Source: Mesostigma viride
Taxonomy: Eukaryota > Streptophyta > Mesostigmatophyceae > Mesostigmatales > Mesostigmataceae
Reading direction: 5' to 3'
NCBI GenBank assembly: GCA_009746045.1
Contig: RPFO01000097.1
Coordinates: 495,082 to 559,081, forward strand
Length of the DNA: 64,000 bases
Each line of letters starts with the position of its first letter. Positions within the stretch are counted from its first letter, which is position 1. Under the pieces are notes generated by a model that was not told where the DNA came from, ran no database searches, and saw only the letters and a program-made list of their open reading frames with translations. Shown piece by piece: positions 56,324 to 64,000 of this stretch. Made by a program: the position numbers and the translations under genes.

Positions 56324-59300
56324 GGCATGCCCATGTGCATGACACGCAAGTACTTACTTCTGAAACAGCCAGCACAGGCAGGGCATCACAAGATGCCATA
56401 TACCTGAAGTGTGCCACACCACACATACCCCTGGATTTCTGGCCTGCGCTGGTTGTCTCCTTGATACCCCACCTGGGCAAGTATCCATATAGCCAGCCCC
56501 ACAGGCTGGGCATCGTGAGTGCCCGCACGTCGTGAAGAATTAAGAACCTACGCAGTATTACAAGATATCCGTAGGGAAAGGCATACAAAAGTCAAACTTC
56601 AGAAAGGCTATTTCTTTAGGTCGCCAGCCTAATATTGTTCCACAAAAGGTGACCTCAGATGAGGTCAGCTTCTTGTGGCGTAGGCATATGGAAATTGAAT
56701 CAGGGCATGGCAGACGGCATGGCTGGTCCGCATCACAACTCACCACCCAAGAATTCCTGCCTTTGCAAGTCAACCAATTCATGCATGGCTACTTGCATAC
56801 ACGAAGCCCGTGCAAGCGGGGGCACCGGCAGACCTACTGACAAAGATGGGTTCATGCCAGTGGAGAATCGGTTGCCTTGTCACGCTAAGGATGGCTCCCC
56901 TTGGTCATTGCATCGGTCACTGTAACCCTTTGATGGTTGCTTTGTCACGCAAAAGGATGGTGCCCCCTGGTCATTGCATTGGTCACTATAACCCTTTGGT
57001 ATAGTTGTCTTGTCAAGCTGAGGATGGTGCCCCTTGGTCATTGCACTGGTCGCTATAACCCTTTCGTATAGTTGTCTTGTCAAGCCATCACCTGCCCACT
57101 GCCAGCTGCCCTCAAGAATATGGGGAGTTCCAAGCGTCTACCTCAAGCATGCCCCGTTGCATCGATACTCCATGTGTCCACCAATATGGGAGAGCACGAG
57201 GCGCATCCAGGGCGTCTGGGGCTGTGGGCGCTGCGTGCACCCAGGAATCCTGCCCACACTTGCATCATCAAGGGGTCCCATGTTCGAATCCGGTATGGTA
57301 CCAAATTTTCACGGTGCTCAGTGAGCGCAGGCATCTGATGAGCAGGAATGGCCGAATGGGTGAAACCAGGCAGGACCTTAGAGCAGGGAAGGAAACCAAG
57401 CATGCCTATAAGCAGGGAATTAAGGGCAAAAGAAGGCAGCACGACAGGGGTAGAGGGCCGTGGGATCAGCAGCGTGGGAGCAGACGGGAGAAAAGGGATG
57501 CTGGAAAAAGCCATGCCCCGGCAGCTGGCAGGGAAAAGCTGGAGGCGGCGATGGATGATCCAGCGATGGGTGGAGACGACATTATCAAACGGTCACCGTG
57601 ACTACAGCACAAGGCCCCAACGACGCGCGTACCGCGGGCACGACGAAAGTTGCGCCGGTGACGCGTGCCTCGAGCACAGGTGTCGTCTGCCAGCATCTAC
57701 AGCGTCACTAACAGCAGCAACACCACAGTAGCAGTGGGATACGGAGCACATGGGCTCGGCCTTGGCCAGCAACAGGAATGAAAACACGGCGCAATTTCGC
57801 TCGTCCTCGTTCACAAGACCCTCCAACAAAAGAGAAAGGTCTGACGTTCGAGGCTGGCGGGAATTTCGTCCGGCAGATGTCAAAACGAAGCCCAACGCAG
57901 CCCACGACTTGGAAGAAATGCAAAACGGAAATTTACGGTGGAAAAACGGCGAGTGTCTGGCTTCTCTGCCAGTGAAATACGGTCTCAACCGTTGCGGCTA
58001 AGTCCACTGGGACCTGCGATCCCGTTTCCACGCCCAAACTGCTGCCAAAAAAAGTGCTGACATTGCAGGATACGCTGGCGGCTGACAGAACCAGTCCCAG
58101 ACGTCCGAAAATAGAGAGAAAATGAACGCGAAAGAAAGTCCATAACAAATCCCACCATTGGCTCTCGCCAACTGCCAGCTTCGTGTATTTGAAGGTAGAT
58201 GCCACGCACTCCGTCGCCGCCATGCAACAGGTGTGCTGACGGGGATAACACACAAATCATGGAGCGATGAAAGCGGAACGAATGGACTTCATAAAGCGAC
58301 AAAGGTAATCAAAATATATGGTATTTTACAAGGAGCAACCATTTCTCCTCTTCTATTGTAATGCGCTAAGCAGGCGCGCTCCGCTATGGTCCTGCTTACC
58401 TGCTCCTACATGACGCAATTCGCTGCCAAGTGCCAATGCGCGGGCAATGTCTTATCCGTGCTCCATGGTGGTCATACTCCGGCGCGTGACCAGACTTTGT
58501 TGTGTTTTTCTCATGCACCTACGCGTCAGCTGACGCTATGCCGGGCAAAATAGCGGAATGGCTACCGGCATGATAATAAACCCGCCGCCGCGCCTTGGGG
58601 TGGCATGGGCGCATGGCCCGTGCAGCGTGCTTACTGCAGGGCTTGCATGGGAATCGAGGATGCCGCTCCCACAACATGATGCGCCTCGACGAAAGTTTGT
58701 GCAGTGACGCAGGTTTGCAGCGATGTGTATGGCCACATCCTTTTGCAAACATTTTGCGCCTGTTGAAACTTTAAACTTCCCTCGAACAAATTGATTTGGG
58801 GGAAAGGCCGGCAAATCGCGGCAGCAGACAAATTCTCGAAGCAGTTCTAAACTGGGAGCGCGCTTGGTGGCATGTGCGGCAGGCGGGAGCGGGAGCTTCG
58901 GACTGGAACCGAGGAAGTAGCCGGTACCCGCCACCGCCCCACCCGAACCTCGCGCCTTGGGACCGGGTCATTTTGCCGTGTGCTCTGCCTGTGCTATAAA
59001 CTTTAAAGTTTGCCAAACCCTGAGAGACATTTCGCTTCAAACTTTTAGGCGGGTCGAAAACCCCAAAAGTGGTGCACACACCCAAAAACGCATGTGCATT
59101 GTGCAATGTGCTGCCCGCTCTTCATCAAGCCAGACAAGAAGCTCGCCCTAAGTCAAGTCGTTCATCATTCGGGCAACGCCCACCATATCTACGCCAAAAG
59201 AAGGAAACATCCAGCGACGGCACAGGCGGGTCCTCCCACCGCGCGCCTCGGGCATGGATCGATGACGGGAGGACCGTTCTTCGGCGTTTGCATTGCGCGC

Positions 59301-59462
59301 CCTATAGCTCCATTGGCATCCATGGATCCCAGCGTGTCCGCGCCCGCGATGCCACCTGCTCCGATCTCAGGGGGAGAAATCCATGTTGCCATCAGATGCC
59401 TTGATTTCTTTCTTAGCGTCGTGGATGTCGCGCTCCCAAACTGATTGAGCTTTGGGATCTCG
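56324..59462. other. Intergenic region upstream of the AP2 gene
   Basis: No gene supported; ORFs of 60-170 codons on both strands lack recognisable domains. One copy of the dispersed GCGCTGGTTGTCTCCTTGAT motif is at 56446-56465, and a three-unit tandem repeat is at 56868-57085. Near 58985-59040 (CTATAAACTTTAAAGTTTGC) an AT-rich palindromic TATA-like site lies about 470 bp before the AP2 ATG and could be its promoter, which is unproven. Confidence 0.5.
56868..57085. repeat. ~65-bp tandem repeat, three copies
   Basis: The units contain AAGGATGG(T/C)(G/T)CCCC(C/T)TGG, TCATTGCA(T/C)(T/C)GGTC and ACT(A/G)TAACCCTTT, ending with TTGTC(T)TTGTCA(A/C)GC. Confidence 0.85.
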
Positions 59463-62400
59463 ATGGCCTCATGCACGGGGCCTCCGCGTCTCAGCATTTG
59501 CTCCGCGGATATCTCATGTTCTCCCAACCCGCTGAAGCTGCCGGACCGCCGGCACTCAAGTTCTTTTACGCCAGTCGACCGCTCGGTGGCTGCGGAGAGC
59601 GCAAACAGTTTGGACAACGGCAGACAAGCCGCCGCGGGCTTGCCTGAAATGCCGCGCCGCCGTCTGGAGGTCTTCTTTCCTCAGCGCCCTTCAGGCGAGG
59701 AACAGATTCCTCTTGAAAGCTTTTCGTCTGCGAACGGTGCTGGCAATCCACGTGGTCAAGTCTTCCACGACCGCCGCGCTGATGGACTTGCTTCACCAGC
59801 TGCCCCAGCGCTGGTTGATGCAGGAAATCAGCGCGCAAGCTCCCCGCATCCGACGGACGACGGACGAGCGCTCTCTCCAAACTATCCTGTCAATGGAGGA
59901 GGCCAACAAAGGACGGCGAGACCGACATCACCCCGCCGTCGAGACTTCCGGTTTCGTGGGATTACACCTCACCATGGCCGCTGGCAGGCTCGCATCAAGG
60001 ATGCGCGCAAGGACATTCACCTGGGCTACTATGACACAGGTACAGCGCTCCCCTGCATGCTGGATGGTTGTCTGCTTTCGCCATGGTCTGTTTTTTTGTG
60101 GTTTACGCATCTTTTAGAGTGTACCTACTCTCCTTTTCCCTTGTGCCCCGTCGGGTCCCTTGTCTTACCATCTGCATGACTCTCACAGTGTGGCGTCATT
60201 CTGGCTGTCAACAAGCATCCAGTTCTAGGTGACAGCAGCAATTTTACCTCCATTTAAGTGCAGCAAAGAGAAAGGTTTTGCACCGTCCATTTTGCGCAAA
60301 CAGTCTTTTTCTTGGAAAGTGTAGGCATTTCAAATGCCCGTGTGCGCCACAGTGCAAGCTTTGGGTCAGCATCCGCTTGTTCTCTCTTTTGCTCCAAGTC
60401 CACCGCTGTTTCGGTGTGTCCCTGGCACTCTTGCGTACCAGATGCTAGCATCATCCTGTGTATCCACATGCAGCCGTGTGAATGGTATCACTACCGATGG
60501 GGCACGTCTCCATCCTTGAATGTATGCATGTTCTGTTTTTTCAAACCTCCCTTTTGCTAGTCATCATTTTTTTGTGGGTTATCTGCAATTCCTCTTGACC
60601 CTGTATGTCAGGCGACCGTATGTTTGCTTGCGCTTTTGGATAGGGCCTGTACACCTTTGCATGGATATACCTGGGTAGATGCTGCTCCTGAATCATGTCT
60701 TCATGGCTCTGAACAAAGGGCCCGATCTGCTGGTTTTACTAACTCTGAACCGCTTCCAAGTGCATGGTGTACTCTGCTTCAGGCCAAACGGCTCGCCCTC
60801 CCATGTCCTGCTTGCAGCCGCAGCCTGTTATAACTGGTGCCAGGTCTTCTAGCCATTCTATGTTAACTCTCTGTGCTGTTGCTTACCCTTTGTATCGCGC
60901 AAATGCGCTCTCAATTCTTGATCCCTTGGTTCCCTTCCATTCCTCACATCCCTATCTGGGCCATAGTATCCCTTTTTTTACATCTCCCATATCCCACCGC
61001 TCTTGTTCGCTTCCCTGCAAATGTCTCGTAATAACCTTTCCGTCCCTTCCCCTTTCATCCTGTGCCATGCTCCTCTGCTTCCCCCCTCACCTCCCCTCCC
61101 CCCCCAAAACCAGACGTGGAGGCTGCGCAAGCGTATGACAAGGCGGCCATCAAGCTGCGTGGGCGCGAGGCGCTGACCAACTTCTCGCTCGACTCGTACA
61201 ACCTGGCCGAGATTGAGGCAGCCGACAGCCCCCAGAACTACAAGGCCAGCCCGCCCATCACCTACAAGCCGAGCGCGTCGCCTGGGGCGTCCCCTCAGGG
61301 GCCCCCAGCACGGGTCGCCCGCGCCACCCCTGACACCCGCACTGGCAGCCCCAGCTGTCTGGGACGGGGGCCGCACGGTAGCACGTACCCTCTGTCCGAT
61401 GGGAGGGACCATGCGGCCTGCCAGGGGGACGAGCTTGGGCCCCCTGCCGCGCCCCTGCGGCTCCCGCCGGCCCAGGAGACCTACCCAGGGGGGTCCGGTC
61501 GCCTGGCAGGGGGTGACGCCAGGGACCGCCCAGAAGCCATCGGTGGCGGAGTGGCGGGCGCGGTGCGTGCGGGCCATGGGGGGGTTGGGGTAGGTCATTT
61601 CCCCCCGTCCCCCACCCACCAGGGCGCGGATGCCAGCAACTGGTTCCTGACGCTGTCTGACCCGGCCACGCTGCGGCTGCGCGGCCAGTACCGTTGCGGC
61701 AAGTGTCGCATGCCCAAGAAGGGCCACATCTGCCCGGCTGAGGGTGGGACACCGGGCACGCCGCCGCCGGCCATGTCGGCGCACGACCCTGCCCCGGATG
61801 CGCCTGGAAGGGGGGTCAAGAGGGAGGAGCTCGCGCGCGTCCACAGCAGCACGTCCCTGGGTGGCCATGGGGGCAGTAACGTGCCGCATGGGGCCCATCA
61901 GGGTGGTGTGGCTGGCGCCTCGCACGATTATTCTGGTACCCGTGGCGACACCATGGGTGGTGGCAGCGCCCGATATCCGGCCAGCGGTGTGGACAGCGGC
62001 AGCCTCAGCGGGGCCACGCGTGGTGGTGCACGAGGGGGGGGCGAGGAGGAGCACTCAGCAGCGCCGGCCACGCCTGCACCGCCGTCCTTCCAGGGGGGCA
62101 TCCTTGGGTGCGGCGAGGCCATCAAGGAGAACGTGCTGGCGTTTGCGCCCTCACTGGCAGGGGGCCCGGGCGCGCGGCACACCCCGCCCCCCTCATCACT
62201 GGCCGCTGGCAACACTTGTGCCACTGCCAGCATGATGGAGGACAAGCCCGTAGTGGGGGGTCCCCCGCGCAAGCGCCTGCGCATGGCCGGGTATTACCCC
62301 TCGTGTCCTGACGGCAGCGACATGGCGGCTGCTGGCGCCGGTGGTGGCAAGGATAGCGCGGGCGCCACCGCATACGGGTATGCCCCCAGGGCCCCCCTGT

Positions 62401-63726
62401 CACAGGTGCAGGGCAGCGCGGGTCCCCGGTTGCCGGTTGACACGGTGCACGCACCGGGGGGGACGTACGATAGCGGTGCTAACTTTAGCAAGGGGAACAA
62501 TGGCAGCGTGAGCGGTGGTGGTGGCCGCGGGGATACGGGCTGTGGTCGCGCCTCCCCCGCCCTTCACCAGTACGTGGCCGATGGGCGCCGCCGACCACCG
62601 ACATCGGGCATGCCCCCCCGTGGTGCCAGCCCCCTGCACGTGCTGCCCGATGATGAGAAGGACGAGCAGGGGGAGGAGGGCACCCCTGCGGACAGGGGAG
62701 CCCCCCGGGGCCCCTCGCCCGCGTGGCGCCACGTGGCACTGTCCCCTTCCTCTGGTGCCGCCAGCACGCCGCACGGATCGCACACATACAACGCGTCGAC
62801 CGGGTTCTCTCCTGTGGGGGCGCGGGTGAGCTCTGCGGGCAAGCCCACGGGTGGCAGCAGCCATCACAAGCTCCAGCACCAGGTGGTCGGCAAGGATGGG
62901 GCACGGGCCAAGGAGGACCATCGCGAGGATGGGCGCGACAAGCTCCTGCGGTCCAGGGGTGCGGATGGCCGCGCGTCCACCGAGGGGCCGCCTGCTGTCT
63001 ACCCCAGTGCCGCCCCCATGGATCGCAAGGCCGCAGCCAAGGCCGCCGTGCGCGCCGCCACTAGCGACGCCGGCGCCAAGGGGTTCCGCTTCAAGGGGGA
63101 CGTGCCGGGGGGTGGAGCTGACCGGATGCTCGGTGGGCTGGCGTCGTCCTACGGCCCCCCAGCCAGGGAGGACAGATACCTGGCAGGTGGGCGCCAGGGC
63201 GTCACGGTCGCGCGCGTGACGTCAGCCAGCGACAGGGACGGCGAGGGGGCCTACCCGCCGCTCTCATCCAAGGTTGGGGCGCGCTGTGACGGCGGTCCCC
63301 AGGGCCCTGACTATGGTCACGAGGACGCGGGACGAGGGGGCGGCGGCGGCAGCGCCAAGCGCGTCAAGCTCAAGTCCCTCTCCTCCCTGGGGTCCCCCTG
63401 GGAGTCGCCCGGCACGCCCAGCGGCGGCGGCCTGCACGCGGCGCTCCCCTTTGGCAAGAGCCCGCTGCGATCGGACGGGTATTCGGGGCCGAGGGCGGGG
63501 GGCGACGTGGTGGGTGGTAGCAGTGGCCGCAAGCAGGGCGGCGGTGGGTCCCGTGAGTACGAGGAGGATGCGGGTGGCGCGCGCAGTGGCAGCAGTGGTG
63601 GGCCGCTCATGGCAGCGCGACCCAAGAGCAACAGCCGGTACCGCGGCACCACGCGGCACCATGGCCGGTGGCAGGCACGCATCAAGGACAACCGCAAGGA
63701 CATCCACCTGGGTTACTTTGACACTG
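59463..63726 (+). CDS. AP2-domain transcription factor with two widely spaced AP2 domains (3' end beyond the window)
   Basis: Plant-type DNA-binding transcription factor, nuclear. Exon 1: ATG 59463 (first in frame after the stop at 59442) to 60039. Exon 2: 61114-63726. A further exon must follow the GTGAGC donor at 63727. AP2 domain 1 is split by intron 1: DFRFRGITPHHGRWQARIKD, RKDIHLGYYDT, then exon 2 VEAAQAYDKAAIKLRGREAL and TNFSLDSYN. After about 790 residues rich in Gly, Pro, Ala, Ser and Arg comes the start of AP2 domain 2: NSRYRGTTRHHGRWQARIKD, RKDIHLGYFDT, cut by an intron at the same place and phase (1). The linker carries a short Cys/His motif, YRCGKCRMPKKGHICP (CX2CX6HXC). It resembles the AP2/ANT class in having two AP2 domains, but that class has a short linker, and both domains here resemble its second repeat. 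Exon 2 stays open over 2.6 kb, strong support for coding. Confidence 0.9.
60040..61113 (+). other. Intron 1 of the AP2 gene
   Basis: GT (GTACAG) at 60040 to CAG at 61113 (CCCCAAAACCAG), with a pyrimidine-rich last 150 nt. No repeats or other genes seen. It interrupts AP2 domain 1 after LGYYDT, phase 1. Confidence 0.85.
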
Positions 63727-64000
63727 GTGAGCGCGCGCGCTGCTGTCTGGATAGGCCTTTGCTCCCACAGTTCCGCCTTATCAAGGAGACAACTTATGTT
63801 TTTAACCGTGATCTTTACCACGGGATCTCTTCCTGTCCCTACTGACAACGATCTTTCCGGGAGTTTGCGGCCCTACATGTCTTCCTTGTTTGCATTGGGC
63901 CCTACCTGCCAGGAATGTGTCAGCTAAGGCAGGTGCTCCCGTGGTGGTGAGGGCGCTTGCCTTTTTGGCCATCGGCCCAGGAAAGAGGGGGTGAAGATAA
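63727..64000 (+). other. Intron 2 of the AP2 gene (partial)
   Basis: Starts GTGAGCGCGC. No acceptor followed by the expected AP2 continuation (EEAARAYD-like) is found before the window ends. It contains TATCAAGGAGACAAC (63779-63793), part of the dispersed repeat motif. Confidence 0.7.

Noticed and set aside
57240-57310. tRNA-like T-loop (TGTTCGAATCC)
   Set aside because: The bases on either side do not pair as a T-stem, and no acceptor or anticodon arm could be drawn.
57348-58001. ORFs of 83-174 codons upstream of the AP2 gene
   Set aside because: Overlapping on both strands, without domains, splice support or codon bias like that of the host exons.

Overview
This window looks like nuclear DNA of a green alga or another member of the green-plant lineage. 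It holds five intron-bearing or plant-type host genes: a plastid-type prephenate/aspartate aminotransferase, a cytosolic small heat-shock protein, an ER prolyl 4-hydroxylase with a ShK domain, an acylated leucine-rich-repeat protein and an AP2-domain factor. Introns are GT-AG, exons are GC-rich and codon-clean, and intergenic DNA is full of LINEs, an LTR retrotransposon and tandem arrays. I cannot name the genus from sequence alone.

Layout. 1-19631 (minus strand): 5' half of the aminotransferase gene; four exons (360, 94, 104, 249 nt) lie in about 19 kb of introns filled by minisatellites with 40-, 18-, 24-, 59-, 45- and 24-bp units. The gene runs off the left edge. 20857-21312 (plus): intronless Hsp20, divergent from the aminotransferase. 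About 22000-43320: a retrotransposon cluster with inverted and truncated LINE fragments, one LTR element with nearly identical LTRs and a 5-bp target duplication (26391-34139), an L1-type ORF1 on the plus strand, and two LINE copies on the minus strand. 43421-46417 (minus): three-exon prolyl 4-hydroxylase. 47830-54393 (plus): LRR gene with an MGCGAS start exon. 55150-56323: two LINE derivatives. 59463 to the right edge (plus): AP2 gene with two AP2 domains about 790 residues apart.

Two themes stand out. First, tandem repeats inside introns were repeatedly built from exon-intron junctions: the 40-bp array (about 190 copies) is a tandem copy of the last 25 nt of exon 4 plus its 5' splice site, and the LRR gene shows the same at several boundaries (80-bp units carrying a 3' splice site plus exon start; copies of a donor; copies of an acceptor). 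Second, the LTR element appears to have the order gag-integrase-protease-RT-RNase H, ends AGTTAT...ATAACT, and a perfect hairpin where a tRNA primer-binding site is expected. Its LTRs are about 99% identical, yet its frames are broken several times. The LINE copies, of several families, share a small hairpin just before a (TTAA)n-type tail.

The host genes do not form an operon or an obvious pathway. The aminotransferase/Hsp20 and prolyl hydroxylase/LRR pairs are divergent and may share upstream regions of 1.2-1.4 kb.
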